Shown: positions 42,521 to 52,021, numbered from the stretch's first letter. The stretch is 64,000 nucleotides of DNA from Pyxidicoccus trucidator (GCF_010894435.1 NZ_JAAIXZ010000001.1:526322-590321), one strand, 5' to 3'. Notes: generated by a model from the letters alone, not told the origin. Numbers and translations: made by a program.

Positions 42521-44305
42521 TCAGTACGGCCAGAAGCGCGTCACGAAGGGAGCGGACCCGGACTGCCCCGAGACGGTCCGCTCGCCCGCCACCCGCAGGA
42601 AGCCCTCCGCATCCAGCGCCGCGGTGGTGGGCGTCTCCTCTCCGGGCAGGTCGGTCCGGTGCGAGCGAAGGACACTCGCTCCATCCGCCGACACGTGGAT
42701 GACGCCGAGTCCGGAAGCGCCCTCGCCATTCCAGCTCCGGGTGGCGAGGACCAGCTCCCCGCCCGGCAGCACCGCGGTGCCCACCGCCGAGTCCTTCACC
42801 CCGGTGAACCCCGCATTCACGTAGCGATAGCCAGACTGATTGAAGGTCGTGTCCTCGTCTCCTTTCGAGGTCACCCGCACCAGGGCGGCCATCATGTTTC
42901 CATTGGAGAAGTCCGCCCGGCCTCCCACGAGCAGCTTTCCGTTGGGCAGCAGGTGCAGCGTCCGGGGCTTGATGTCGGGCGAGAGGTAGGACGAGAAGAA
43001 GGAGAAGCTCGAGTCCCGGGTACCGCTGGCGTTGAAGCGCACCAGCGCCAGGGTGTTGCTGCTATCCGTCGAGGTCCCCATCACCACGACCTTGCCATCC
43101 GCGAGGATGACGACTCCCAGTCCGTCTTCGTCCCCACCCTCGTCCGCCCAGGCCACGCCATCACTGCTGAAGGTGGTGTCCGCGACGCCAGTCGGCGTGA
43201 GGCGCATCACGAGCAGGTCCAGGTCGGTGTTGTCCGCCGTGCCCGCGCCCACGATGTTCCCGCTCGAATCCACGGCGACCGCGTGCAGGGTGGCGATGCC
43301 CGTGGTCATCTGGAAGGTGCGCACGCCGGTGCCGCCGAAGGTGGTGTCCGGAGCGCCGGACGCGGTGTAGCGGGCGAAGAGCGCGCTCTGCCTCTGCGGG
43401 CCCGAGCAGGTGTTCGTGCCGGAGATGGCGCCTCCCGCGACGAGGATGCGCCCGTCCGACAGCACCGTGACGGCATCCACGTAGTCGTCCGAGTCGCAGA
43501 TGTCGCTGACGACAACGCCCTGCGTGCCGAAGGAGGTGTCTGGCGTTCCATCCGCGAGCAGGCGCGCCACCAGCACATCCCTCTGTCCGGTGGTGCCGGT
43601 GGAGCCCACGAGAATCCACTTGCCGTCCTGCTGCACGGCCATGGCGTTGATGCTCACCTCCGGGTGACCGAGCGCGGGAGCCACGACGCCGAGGGTGCCG
43701 AAGGAGCTGTCCAGCGCGGCCTGCCCGTGCTGGATGTCCAGGGTCACCGTGTGCTCGACGCGCTCTCCCCCGCCAACCCCCACCAGCTTGACGGGGAAGC
43801 GGCCGTAGGTGGCGAACTCATCCGGGATGAAGGTGAGTGACGCTGAGCTCTCCGTTCCGGGAATGACCAGGGGCAGCGCATCCCGGGTCGTCACGTGAGC
43901 GGGGATGTCCTCCACCGAGAGGGAGACGTCCCCGGTGAACGCCGGCTGGCGCGACACATGGGCGCCAAACCCCGTGGCGGAGGTCGGGTTGAAGGAAATC
44001 GTGTACTCGGAGGGCGCGCCCAACGTGAAGACGGAGGGCGGCGGCTCGCCGGCATCCGGGGTGGGCTCGGTGCCACCGTCAGGCTCGGTGCCACCGTCCG
44101 AATCGCCGCCACCGTCAGGCGTGCCTCCCGCGTCCGGACGCACCTGGCCGGCGTCGCGTGCGGGTGGAGGGGAAGGCTCTTCGCTGCCACAGGCCACCGT
44201 CCCCATGCTCACCGCCGCCAGGGCGAAGGCCACCAGGAGGCGGAAGGGCGTGGAACGGGCGCCAGCAGCAAGGGGGACGGGAGACGACGGGTCGGAGCTG
44301 TGCAT
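42521..44305 (-). CDS. Delta-60 repeat beta-propeller lipoprotein
   Basis: A 594-residue lipoprotein. The signal ends VSMGTVAC and is followed by an Asp/Gly/Pro linker (TPDGGGDSDGGTEPDGG), a beta-sandwich-like domain and about six delta-60 repeats. Repeat signatures are (P/A/L)D(S/T)(S/T)F followed by Gly-Val: LDSSFGTLGVV, PDTSFGTQGVVV, PDTTFGGTGV, ADTTFSSDGVAW, EDTTFNQSGY. Interleaved strands read DGKWILVGS and DGRILVAGG. Expected on the cell surface or secreted, with unknown ligand. The ATG at 44305 is used; GTG 44329 is an alternative. Confidence 0.83.
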   Translation of the reverse strand: MHSSDPSSPVPLAAGARSTPFRLLVAFALAAVSMGTVACGSEEPSPPPARDAGQVRPDAGGTPDGGGDSDGGTEPDGGTEPTPDAGEPPPSVFTLGAPSEYTISFNPTSATGFGAHVSRQPAFTGDVSLSVEDIPAHVTTRDALPLVIPGTESSASLTFIPDEFATYGRFPVKLVGVGGGERVEHTVTLDIQHGQAALDSSFGTLGVVAPALGHPEVSINAMAVQQDGKWILVGSTGTTGQRDVLVARLLADGTPDTSFGTQGVVVSDICDSDDYVDAVTVLSDGRILVAGGAISGTNTCSGPQRQSALFARYTASGAPDTTFGGTGVRTFQMTTGIATLHAVAVDSSGNIVGAGTADNTDLDLLVMRLTPTGVADTTFSSDGVAWADEGGDEDGLGVVILADGKVVVMGTSTDSSNTLALVRFNASGTRDSSFSFFSSYLSPDIKPRTLHLLPNGKLLVGGRADFSNGNMMAALVRVTSKGDEDTTFNQSGYRYVNAGFTGVKDSAVGTAVLPGGELVLATRSWNGEGASGLGVIHVSADGASVLRSHRTDLPGEETPTTAALDAEGFLRVAGERTVSGQSGSAPFVTRFWPY

Positions 44306-44503
44306 GCCCGCCGGGATAAATCGAGACACGGCCTGGCCGAAAGGGCTGAAACACCTGAAACATCATTTCTTCTTCCGCCCAGGCCCACGGCACCGACAGG
44401 TCGCCCGTCTCGCTCCGGGTGGCGAGGACAGCCTCCCGAGGCCGTACGCACCCCGGGTGGAGGCCTCGTGCTGCTCCGCGGTGATGCCCCCCCGGTCGAG
44501 TCC

Positions 44504-45934
44504 TCAGGGCGTGAACAGCTCCGCGGATGAATGGAAGGGTCGCCCGCCGACCACGAGCACCTTGCCCGAGGGCAACATCGTGGCGGTGTGGCTCATGCGC
44601 GGGATGGAGAGGGAGCCGGTGCGGTTCCAGGAGGCCGACACCGGGTCGTAGACCTCCGACGCGGCGGTGGGCATGGGTGAAGGCGCTTCCCCATGGGTCA
44701 CCCCACCTCCCGCGATGAGCACCTTGCCCGACGGCAGCAGCACGGCCGGCTGGAAGTGACGCTTCTGCGAGAGCTGGCCGGTGTCGGCCCAGGTGCCTGT
44801 CTCCGGGTCATACAGCTCCGCCGAATCCAGGCTCAAGCCACCACGACCGCCCGCCACCAGCACCGTGCCCGACGGCAGCAGCATGGCCGAGTGATCTCCG
44901 CGTTCGTGGACAAGCGTGCCGGTCGAAGCCCAGGTGCCGGTCTCCGGGTCGTACACCTCCGCCGTCTGGAGAAACCATTCAGCTCCCCGGCCGCCCGCCA
45001 CCAGCACCTTGCCCGAGGGCAACAGCGTGGCGGTGTGGCCCTGGCGGCCCATGGCAAGGGTGCCAGTGGAGGTCCAGGTGCCTGGCCCCGGGTCGTACAG
45101 CTCCGCGCTCGCCACCGGCCCCTGGTCGCGGCCCGTGTAGCCACCCACCACCAGCACCTTGCCCGAGGGCAGCAGGGTGGCCGTGTGCCGGGTGCGCGCC
45201 GTGGTGAGGCTCCCGGTGGCGCTCCACTCGCGCGTCTCCGGGTCATACACCTCCGCGCTGGCGAGGCTACCGACGGTGGCGTGAGCGCCGCCCGCCACCA
45301 GCACCTTGCCTGAAGGCAGTCGCGTGGCCGTCGCCGAGGAGCGCTCCGCCGCCATGGTGCCGACGGAGGTCCAGGTGGCGGTCTCCGGATTGTAGAGCTC
45401 CGCGAGAGCACTGAAGCCGCCCACCACCAGCACCTGGCCGGAGTCCAGCAGCGTGGCCGTGTGGTCAGCACGGCTGAGGCGCAGGCTGGCGGTGGGAACC
45501 CACGTCGAGCAATCCGGAGCGCCTACCGGGAGCGCCACGGAGGCCGAGAGGCCAAGAGCATTGGTGGCGGTGACGGTGGCGGTGGCGGTGAGGGCATGCG
45601 GCACACAGCCGATGACCTCGAAGAGGACCTCACTCGTGATGGGGGTCGTCTCCACGACGCTCACGCTGCCGACATTCGACTCCCAGGAGAAGCTCAGCTC
45701 GCTGTGCTGTGGGTCCCTCGCGGCGACCAGGAGGTTCACCTGGGTGCCCGTCCCGACAGTTGAAGGCCTGGGCACCCGGGTGAAGACGGGCGGCTGCGGC
45801 CCGCCCGCATCCAGAGCGCCTCCGTCTGGCTCACACTGCGCCGGGTCGCCCTTGCACCGCTCGCCGCAACCCGCGACAAAGAATACCAACGCGCCAACGC
45901 ACAGGATTTGTCTGTACACGAAGGTTCCCATCAC
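44504..45934 (-). CDS. Kelch-repeat lipoprotein (copy 2)
   Basis: A 476-residue lipoprotein: signal ILCVGALVFFVAGC, a short cadherin/Ig-like domain (QVNLLVAARDPQHSELSFSW, VSVVETTPITSEVLFEV), and seven Kelch-type blades. Each blade has HTATLLPSGKVLVVGG or a close variant followed by AELYDPETGTW. Seven blades give one closed propeller. It begins 14 bases after the stop of its near-identical tandem paralogue, so the two are one transcript. Adhesion or matrix binding is inferred from the fold; no catalytic residues are seen. Confidence 0.87.
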   Translation of the reverse strand: MMGTFVYRQILCVGALVFFVAGCGERCKGDPAQCEPDGGALDAGGPQPPVFTRVPRPSTVGTGTQVNLLVAARDPQHSELSFSWESNVGSVSVVETTPITSEVLFEVIGCVPHALTATATVTATNALGLSASVALPVGAPDCSTWVPTASLRLSRADHTATLLDSGQVLVVGGFSALAELYNPETATWTSVGTMAAERSSATATRLPSGKVLVAGGAHATVGSLASAEVYDPETREWSATGSLTTARTRHTATLLPSGKVLVVGGYTGRDQGPVASAELYDPGPGTWTSTGTLAMGRQGHTATLLPSGKVLVAGGRGAEWFLQTAEVYDPETGTWASTGTLVHERGDHSAMLLPSGTVLVAGGRGGLSLDSAELYDPETGTWADTGQLSQKRHFQPAVLLPSGKVLIAGGGVTHGEAPSPMPTAASEVYDPVSASWNRTGSLSIPRMSHTATMLPSGKVLVVGGRPFHSSAELFTP

Positions 45935-45948
45935 CCTTTGCAGACACC

Positions 45949-47424
45949 TCAGGGACTGAACAGCTCCGCCGGCGCCGGTGTATCGCTACCGTCGACCTCC
46001 CATGTTGTACCGCCGACCAGGAGCACCTTGCCCGAAGGCAACAGCGTGGCGGTGTGGCGTGCGCGCCCCCGGTCGGAGTTGCCGGTGCTGTTCCAGGCGC
46101 CCGACACCGGGTCGTAGACCTCCGACTGATAGGTGGTCCAGGGCTGGCCATCGTCCGGCTCGAACACACTGCCGCTCGCGACGAGCACCTTGCCCGAAGG
46201 CAGCAGCGTGGCCGGCACGTCATAACGCCCCCGGGAGAGCTGGCCGGTGTCGGCCCAGGTGCCTGCCTCCGGGTCATACACCTCCGCCGAGCTCAGACCG
46301 AAGGCCCTGTGGCCTCCCGCCACCAGCACCTTGCCCGACGGCAGCAGCACGGCCACGTGCTGGGTGCGCGCCGTGGCGAGGCTGCCGGTCGAACTCCAGG
46401 TGCCGGTCTCCGGGTCGTACAGCTCCGCCGTCTGGAGATACTCCGCACCGCCCAGGCCGCCCGCCACCAGCACCTTGCCCGAGCTCAACAGCGTGGCGGT
46501 GTGGCCCTGGCGGCCCATGGCGAGGTTGCCGGTGGGAGTCCAGGTGCCCGGCTCCGGGTCGTAGACCTCCGCCGTGCCAGCTGACGCATCATCGGAGCCG
46601 CCCACCACCAGCACCTTGCCCGAGGGAAGCAGGGTGGCCGTGTGCCGGGTGCGCGCCGTGGCGAGGCTGCCGGTGGCGCTCCACTCGCGCGTCTCCGGGT
46701 CATACACCTCCGCGCTGGCGAGGCTGCCGAGGCTGCCATGAGCGCCGCCCGTCACCAGCACCTTGCCCGAAGGCAGTCGCGTGGCCGTCGCCGAGGAGCG
46801 CGCCGTGGCGAGGCTGCCGACGGCGGACCAGGTGGCCGTCCCCGGCTCGTAGAGCTCCGCGAGAGCACTGAAGCCGCCCACCACCAGCACCTGGCCGGAG
46901 TCCAGCAGCGTGGCTGTGTGGTCAACACGGCTGACGGCTGGCGTGGCGGTGAAAATCGAATTCCCGCACTCCCGAACGCCCAGCGGGAGCCGCACGGTGG
47001 TCGAGAGGTCGTAGGCATTGGTCGCCGTCGCCGTGACGGTGGCGGTGAGGGCATGAGGCATACAATCGCGGCTTTCGAAGAGGACCTCACTCGTGTTGGG
47101 GGTCGTCTCCACGACACTCACGCTGCCGACGTTCGCCTCCCAGGAGAAGCTCAGCTCGCTGTGCTGCGGGTCCTGCGCGGCGACCAGGAGGTTCACCTGG
47201 CCATTGACAGCTGAAGGCCTGGGCACCCTGACGAAGACGGGCGGCTGGGGCTCGCCCCCATCCGGCGTGCCCGAGTCCAGAGCGCCTCCGTCTGGCTCAC
47301 ACCGCGCCGGGTCGCGCTTGCACCGCTCATCGCAACCCGCGACAAGGAATACCAACGCGCCAACGCACAGGATTTGTCTGTACACGAATGTTCCCGTCCC
47401 CCGCCAGGAAGAGCCGGCCCTCAC
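45949..47424 (-). CDS. Kelch-repeat lipoprotein (copy 1)
   Basis: A 491-residue tandem paralogue of the next Kelch gene, with the same signal peptide (VYRQILCVGALVFLVAGC), Cys-rich mature start, Ig-like domain and seven HTATLLPSGKVLVVGG-type blades. The two proteins are close to identical in the first 45 residues and in blade cores, and diverge in blade loops (DDASAGTAE versus TGRDQGPVASAE). The frame opens at a GTG (47424) that overlaps the stop of the upstream TerB/LETM1-like gene; a GTG 12 codons downstream, just before YRQILC, is an alternative start. Confidence 0.85.
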   Translation of the reverse strand: MRAGSSWRGTGTFVYRQILCVGALVFLVAGCDERCKRDPARCEPDGGALDSGTPDGGEPQPPVFVRVPRPSAVNGQVNLLVAAQDPQHSELSFSWEANVGSVSVVETTPNTSEVLFESRDCMPHALTATVTATATNAYDLSTTVRLPLGVRECGNSIFTATPAVSRVDHTATLLDSGQVLVVGGFSALAELYEPGTATWSAVGSLATARSSATATRLPSGKVLVTGGAHGSLGSLASAEVYDPETREWSATGSLATARTRHTATLLPSGKVLVVGGSDDASAGTAEVYDPEPGTWTPTGNLAMGRQGHTATLLSSGKVLVAGGLGGAEYLQTAELYDPETGTWSSTGSLATARTQHVAVLLPSGKVLVAGGHRAFGLSSAEVYDPEAGTWADTGQLSRGRYDVPATLLPSGKVLVASGSVFEPDDGQPWTTYQSEVYDPVSGAWNSTGNSDRGRARHTATLLPSGKVLLVGGTTWEVDGSDTPAPAELFSP

Positions 47425-48803
47425 CCTGCCTCGCGCTCCGGCACCAGCTCGTCATTGTCCGCGTCGACAGGCTCCGAGTCCTGGAACGAGCTGGGCAGCA
47501 GGCTGAAGGGCAGCACCTTGGCCAGCGCGGCCAGCAGCAGGATGCCTCCGGGCGCCGCGAAGATGGCGAGCGCGGGAATAGCCTTGGCCACGTCGATGAG
47601 CTGCGCACGCATGCGCTTGCGCTCCTCGCTCGTGAGCTTCTGCCCCCGCCGCGCCACCTTCGTCAGCAGCACCGCCAGGTCGCCCGTCTCGCGGACCTCC
47701 TGCATGAGCCGGTGGAAGTTCTTCTCCAGCGTCTCCTGCATGCCGGACACCAGGTCCTCGCCCATGGCGCTCGCCGCGTCGGACACGGTGAACACGTCCA
47801 CCAGCGAGCGGTGCTGCGCGTAGAACTCGGCCATCTCCAGCTCCAGCCGGTGCAGCTCCGCATTGGGAACGTGGAGCGCGTCCGCCAGCTCGTTGATGAA
47901 GACGCGCTCGCGCCGCGTGCGCCGGCCGTCCACCAGCGCCGCCAGCAGCGTCTGCTCCAGCAGGAAGTGCCGCATGTCCACGCTGCGCACCTGCTTCACC
48001 ACGTCCCGCACGGAGCGCCGCCGCTCGAAGGACTGCTTCACCGCCGCCTTCAGCTCCGACTCCATGGCGGACGGCAGCCCCAGGTCCTCCACCTGCCTCA
48101 GAATCGCCCGGCGCGCCGGAGGCCCGGGCAGGCGGTCCACGCACGCCAGCCCCGTCAGCACGTCCACCAGCAGCGCCTTCTGCTTCGCCGCGAAGTCCAG
48201 CCGCCGCTGCGCCCGCTCCCGCTGGAAGCGCCCGCTGGAGAAGTAGTCGATGGCCTGCCGGCAGAAGAGCTGCGCGTCCGCGTACTGGGCCCCGTTGTGC
48301 AGCACCAGCCCGTACACCGGGTCACCCGCCAGCGTGGGCTCGCGCTTGCGCAGCGCGGCCTCCACCTTGCCCACCAACCGCCTGGGCACCGCGCTCCCGG
48401 CGGCCAGCCGCGCGTCGAGCGCATCCGCCAGGTCCAGCTCACCCGTCAGCACCGCGAACAGCAACAGGAGTTGGTCCCCACGAGGCCCCGCGGGCGCGTC
48501 CACCAGATGCGCCAGCTCCATCGCCAGCCGCGCCAGCGTCTTCACCACCGCGCGGAAGAGCTGCTCCTCCAGCGCGCGGGCCTGGAACTCGGTGGGAGGC
48601 GCCACGTCCATTGGCGCGGGTGCGTCCGCGGGAGTGCCGTACAGCAGCCCGCTGGCGCGCAGGGTGCGGCGCAGGTACGCCCGGGCCCGGGCGCGGCCAG
48701 ACCCCAGCGACGCGGCGGACGGCTCCAGCGCGGGCGCGCTCGCGGAGGCCATTGCCTCGTCCAGGAGCGGGACGAGCCACCCCGCCTTGCTGAAGTCCAA
48801 CAC
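47421..48803 (-). CDS. TerB-like/LETM1-like protein
   Basis: A 460-residue protein. The N-terminal 230 residues are helical with no clear family. Residues about 265-330 look like a TerB tellurite-resistance domain (EQTLLAALVDGRRTRRERVF, INELADALHVPNAELHRLEL). The last 60 residues (RMRAQLIDVAKAIPALAIFA, then LAKVLPFSLLPSSFQD) match the LETM1-type membrane-proximal motif, also found in bacterial LETM1-related biofilm proteins. One hydrophobic segment, so likely membrane-associated. The start is GTG 48803 behind GAGGGGG. Its stop overlaps the start of the first Kelch gene by the GTGA junction, implying coupled expression. Confidence 0.72.
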   Translation of the reverse strand: MLDFSKAGWLVPLLDEAMASASAPALEPSAASLGSGRARARAYLRRTLRASGLLYGTPADAPAPMDVAPPTEFQARALEEQLFRAVVKTLARLAMELAHLVDAPAGPRGDQLLLLFAVLTGELDLADALDARLAAGSAVPRRLVGKVEAALRKREPTLAGDPVYGLVLHNGAQYADAQLFCRQAIDYFSSGRFQRERAQRRLDFAAKQKALLVDVLTGLACVDRLPGPPARRAILRQVEDLGLPSAMESELKAAVKQSFERRRSVRDVVKQVRSVDMRHFLLEQTLLAALVDGRRTRRERVFINELADALHVPNAELHRLELEMAEFYAQHRSLVDVFTVSDAASAMGEDLVSGMQETLEKNFHRLMQEVRETGDLAVLLTKVARRGQKLTSEERKRMRAQLIDVAKAIPALAIFAAPGGILLLAALAKVLPFSLLPSSFQDSEPVDADNDELVPEREAG

Positions 48804-48952
48804 CGGAACACCCCCTCACCCGACACCTGCACCGGGGAGCAGTGAGGCCGGATGTAACCCAGCCGCCCGCCGGTTTCCACCCGACCCACGGCCGAGCCCG
48901 TTGCCCACACGTCAGCGGCCTGGTACCGGCGATGCTACGAGGCCCAAGGAAC

Positions 48953-48976
48953 CGCGAGCCCGCGAGCCCGCGAGCC
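48953..48976. repeat. 8-bp tandem repeat, three copies
   Basis: CGCGAGCC is repeated three times without interruption between the TerB/LETM1-like and UPF0173 genes. Simple-sequence repeat, likely variable in copy number. Confidence 0.7.
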
Positions 48977-49014
48977 CGGACGACGGCCCGGGCCCGCGGA
49001 CCTGGGGAAAAGGA

Positions 49015-49893
49015 CTACAGGGCGGTGGCCTTGCCGACCTCCAGGTCGACCACCTTGGCCGGGCCGCGCAGCTTCTTCAGCTCACCCCGCAGTGCGTCGG
49101 GGTTGCCCTGGAGGAGGGGGAAGGTGCCGTAGTGCATGGGGACCACGGTGCGCACCTTCAGCAGCCGGGCGGCGTGGGCGGCCTCCGTCGGGCCCATGGT
49201 GAAGTGGCCGCCGATGGGCAGCATGGCCACGGTGGGCTTGAACTGGGTGGCGATGAGCCCCATGCCCTCGAAGGTCCCGGTGTCGCCCGCGTGGTACAGC
49301 GTGGGCCCGTTGTCGATGACCACCACGAAGCCCAGCGGGGCGCCGGCGTACTGGGCCGGGCCCTTGGGGTCGGCCGAGTAGCTGCTGGAGTGCACCGCCT
49401 CCACGAGGTGGAGGGTGGCGTCCTTCACCTTGAAGGTGCCGCCCGCGTTGGCGCCCACCGCCTGGGCCTCGGGCAGCCCGAGCAGGTTGATGAGCTCGAA
49501 GGAGCCGAACACCTTCGCGCCCGTCTTCTGGGCCAGCGCCTTCGTCTCACCTACATGGTCGAAGTGGCCGTGGGTGACGAGGATGGCGTCCAGCGCCTCC
49601 GGCTGCGCCGCCCCCTGGGGCGCCTTGGGGTTGGTGAGCCACGGGTCGATGGCAATCACCGCCCCGCCCGGGGTGCGCACCACGAAGGCCGCGTGCCCCC
49701 ACCACGTCACCTCCGTCTTCCCCTTGGCCGCCGCCGGGGCCTTCGCGCCCGGGGCGGGCTTCCCCGGGGCGGGAGTGCCCTGGGCCGGCGTGGGCTGCGC
49801 CGGAGTGCCCTGCGTCGGGGTGCCCTGCGCCGCCGCCGTCCCCGAGAAGGCCACCAGCGCCCCCACCACCACTGCCATGAGCTTCGTCCGCAT
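49015..49893 (-). CDS. Exported UPF0173-type metal-dependent hydrolase
   Basis: A 292-residue metallo-beta-lactamase-fold protein. The fold has TWWGHAAFVV, AIDPWLTNP, the metal motif THGHFDHVGE (HxHxDH), YHAGDTGTFEGM, IGGHFTMGP and VPMHYGTFPLLQ, matching the UPF0173/UlaG-like group. Unlike most members it has a signal peptide (MAVVVGALVAFSGTAAAQ) and then a 40-residue Gly-Thr-Pro/Gln linker (GTPTQGTPAQPTP). Export suggests a periplasmic phosphodiesterase or lactonase. The ATG at 49893 starts the signal peptide. Substrate unknown. Confidence 0.83.
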   Translation of the reverse strand: MRTKLMAVVVGALVAFSGTAAAQGTPTQGTPAQPTPAQGTPAPGKPAPGAKAPAAAKGKTEVTWWGHAAFVVRTPGGAVIAIDPWLTNPKAPQGAAQPEALDAILVTHGHFDHVGETKALAQKTGAKVFGSFELINLLGLPEAQAVGANAGGTFKVKDATLHLVEAVHSSSYSADPKGPAQYAGAPLGFVVVIDNGPTLYHAGDTGTFEGMGLIATQFKPTVAMLPIGGHFTMGPTEAAHAARLLKVRTVVPMHYGTFPLLQGNPDALRGELKKLRGPAKVVDLEVGKATAL

Positions 49894-50167
49894 ACGTGTC
49901 CGCTCCTGTACGTCGAGATGTCGACCTGCCGCCGTGGTGCCTGGAGGCACCCCACGGCCCGGCCGCCGCTTGTCATTCCCCGGGCGACCATTCAAGGGCC
50001 TGGAGCCCCCGCCTGCTCCCCGGAGGACACATGCTCCCCCCGGAGGCGCGGCTCAAGCTCGAATCGACTGTCGATACGACGAGCACCCGGGCGGACGGAG
50101 GGACTCCCGGGAGGACTGAGCTTCCTTTCCCGCCGGGGGCGGCCACGCGCTAACGTCCCCCGCTGCC

Positions 50168-52021
50168 GTGGACCACCGATTCCAAGTCAGCCTCCGCGGG
50201 GTCATCGACCTCCTGTCGCACCACCTGTACAGCTCGCCGGGGGTGTATGTCCGCGAGCTGCTCCAGAACGCCACGGATGCCATCCGCGCGCGCCAGCTCC
50301 TGGAGCCCGGACACACGGGCACCGTCCGGCTGGAGTTGATGGAGAAGCAGGATGGCAGCCCTCCCACCCTCCTCTTCAGCGACGACGGCGTGGGGCTGAC
50401 GGAGGACGAAATCCACCGCTTCCTCGCCACCATCGGCGAGTCCTCCAAGCGCGAGGCCCTGGCCGCCCGCCGCAACGACTTCATCGGCCAGTTCGGCATC
50501 GGCCTGCTGTCGTGCTTCATGGTGTGCGACGAGCTGCTGGTGGTGACGCGCTCGGCGCGCGGGGACGGACGCACGCTGGAGTGGCGGGGACGGCACGACG
50601 GCACCTACGCCGTGCGGGTGTCCGAGCACCCGCTGGAGCGGCCGGGCACCCAGGTGTTCCTGATGGCCCGCCCGGGCGTGACGGAGTGGTTCGTCCCCGA
50701 GCGCCTGCGGCAACTGGCCCGGTACTACGGCAGCCTGCTCCCCTTCCCCATCCAGCTCACCGCGGGCGGCCACACCGAGCGGCTCAACCCGGACGGCCCG
50801 CCCTGGCGCCGCGAGTACGAGAGCGTGTCCGAGCGGCGCAAGGCGCTGCTGGACTACGGGCGCGAGGTGTTCGGCACGGACTTCATCGACTGCATCCCCC
50901 TGCGCTCGACGGCAGGCGACGTGGACGGGGTGGCCTTCGTGCTGCCGGCCTCGCCGCACTTCAACGCGCGGCAGAAGCACCGCGTGTACCTCAAGCACAT
51001 GCTGCTGTCGGAGAGCGCGGAGAACCTGCTCCCGGAGTGGGCCTTCTTCGTGAAGTGCGTGGTCAACGCCAACGCCCTGCGCCCCACCGCCAGCCGCGAG
51101 TCCTTCTACGAGGACGAGTCCCTGGCGCTGGCGCGCGAGGCGCTGGGCCAGGGCCTGCGCGCGTACCTGGTGGAGCTGGCGCAGGAGGACCCGCGCGCGC
51201 TGCAGCGGCTGATTGCCCTGCACGGGCTGAGCGTGAAGGCGCTGGCGCTGGACGACGACGACTTCTACCGGCTGGTCATCAACTGGCTCCCCTTCGAGAC
51301 GTCGATGGGGGTGATGACGCTGGCGGATTACCGGCGCGCGCACCCGGTGGTGCGCTACACGCCCACGCTGGACGGCTTCCGGCAGGTGGCCCGGGTGGCG
51401 GGGGCGCAGGGGCTGTGCATCATCAACGCGGCCTACACGCATGACGCGGCGCTGCTGGAGAAGCTGCCGCACGTGGTGCCGGACGCGCAGGTGGAGCCCT
51501 TCTCGGCGGCGGACCTGCCGCAGAGCTTCGAGGAGCTGACGCTGGACGAGCGCGAGGCCGTCTTCCCGCTGCTGCGCATGGCGGAGCGCGTGCTGGCGCC
51601 GTTCCGCTGCGGCGTGGTGGTGAAGAAGTTCTTCCCGTCGGAGGTGCCCACGCTCTACAGCTCGGACGCGGAGGGCGCCTTCCGGCGCGACGCGGAGCGG
51701 GCGCGCGAGGAGTCCGACGACCTGTATGCCGGGGTGCTCGAGGGCGTCATGGCGGCGGCGGGCGGAGAGCTGGCGCAGCTGTGCTTCAACCTGCACAACC
51801 CGGTGGTGCGGCGGCTGGCGGCCGTGACGGACCGGGAGGTGCTGAAGCTCTCGGTGGAGATGCTCTACGTGCAGGCGCTGCTGCTGGGACACCACCCGCT
51901 GAACGCGCAGGAGATGGCGCTGCTGAACCAGGGACTCCTGGGGCTCATCTCCGCACAGCTCGGAGGCGGGGACGACGGAAGCGACGGCGGCGGGGGCCCG
52001 GGCTCGCGGGGGTTCCACTGA
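50168..52021 (+). CDS. Hsp90-family chaperone (HtpG-like)
   Basis: A 617-residue protein with GHKL ATP-binding motifs at the N-terminus: YVRELLQNATDA (catalytic Glu/Asn), FSDDGVGLTEDE (Asp and Gly box) and IGQFGIGLLSCF (lid glycines). The middle domain has the catalytic Arg region ALRPTASRESFYED. The length matches HtpG, but the C-terminal half is diverged and ends in a Gly/Asp tail (GGGDDGSDGGGGPG). It should be an ATP-driven chaperone for specific clients. The start is GTG at 50168. Its stop TGA overlaps the ATG of the next gene (TGATG), so the pair is coupled. Confidence 0.85.
   Translation: MDHRFQVSLRGVIDLLSHHLYSSPGVYVRELLQNATDAIRARQLLEPGHTGTVRLELMEKQDGSPPTLLFSDDGVGLTEDEIHRFLATIGESSKREALAARRNDFIGQFGIGLLSCFMVCDELLVVTRSARGDGRTLEWRGRHDGTYAVRVSEHPLERPGTQVFLMARPGVTEWFVPERLRQLARYYGSLLPFPIQLTAGGHTERLNPDGPPWRREYESVSERRKALLDYGREVFGTDFIDCIPLRSTAGDVDGVAFVLPASPHFNARQKHRVYLKHMLLSESAENLLPEWAFFVKCVVNANALRPTASRESFYEDESLALAREALGQGLRAYLVELAQEDPRALQRLIALHGLSVKALALDDDDFYRLVINWLPFETSMGVMTLADYRRAHPVVRYTPTLDGFRQVARVAGAQGLCIINAAYTHDAALLEKLPHVVPDAQVEPFSAADLPQSFEELTLDEREAVFPLLRMAERVLAPFRCGVVVKKFFPSEVPTLYSSDAEGAFRRDAERAREESDDLYAGVLEGVMAAAGGELAQLCFNLHNPVVRRLAAVTDREVLKLSVEMLYVQALLLGHHPLNAQEMALLNQGLLGLISAQLGGGDDGSDGGGGPGSRGFH

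Noticed and set aside
44504..47424. Repeated CACCAGCACCTTGCCCGA motif, first considered a CRISPR-like or regulatory repeat
   Set aside because: Spacing is irregular and in frame; it is the reverse complement of the Kelch blade codons SGKVLV.
48250..51444. A 1064-residue plus-strand open frame across three genes
   Set aside because: It crosses the ends of real genes on both strands and has no consistent domain; typical of long stop-free frames at very high GC.
50150..52018. A 622-residue open frame on the minus strand opposite the Hsp90 gene
   Set aside because: Composition is His/Arg/Gln-rich with no domain motif; the plus-strand frame carries intact GHKL motifs, so this is a shadow of GC-rich codons.
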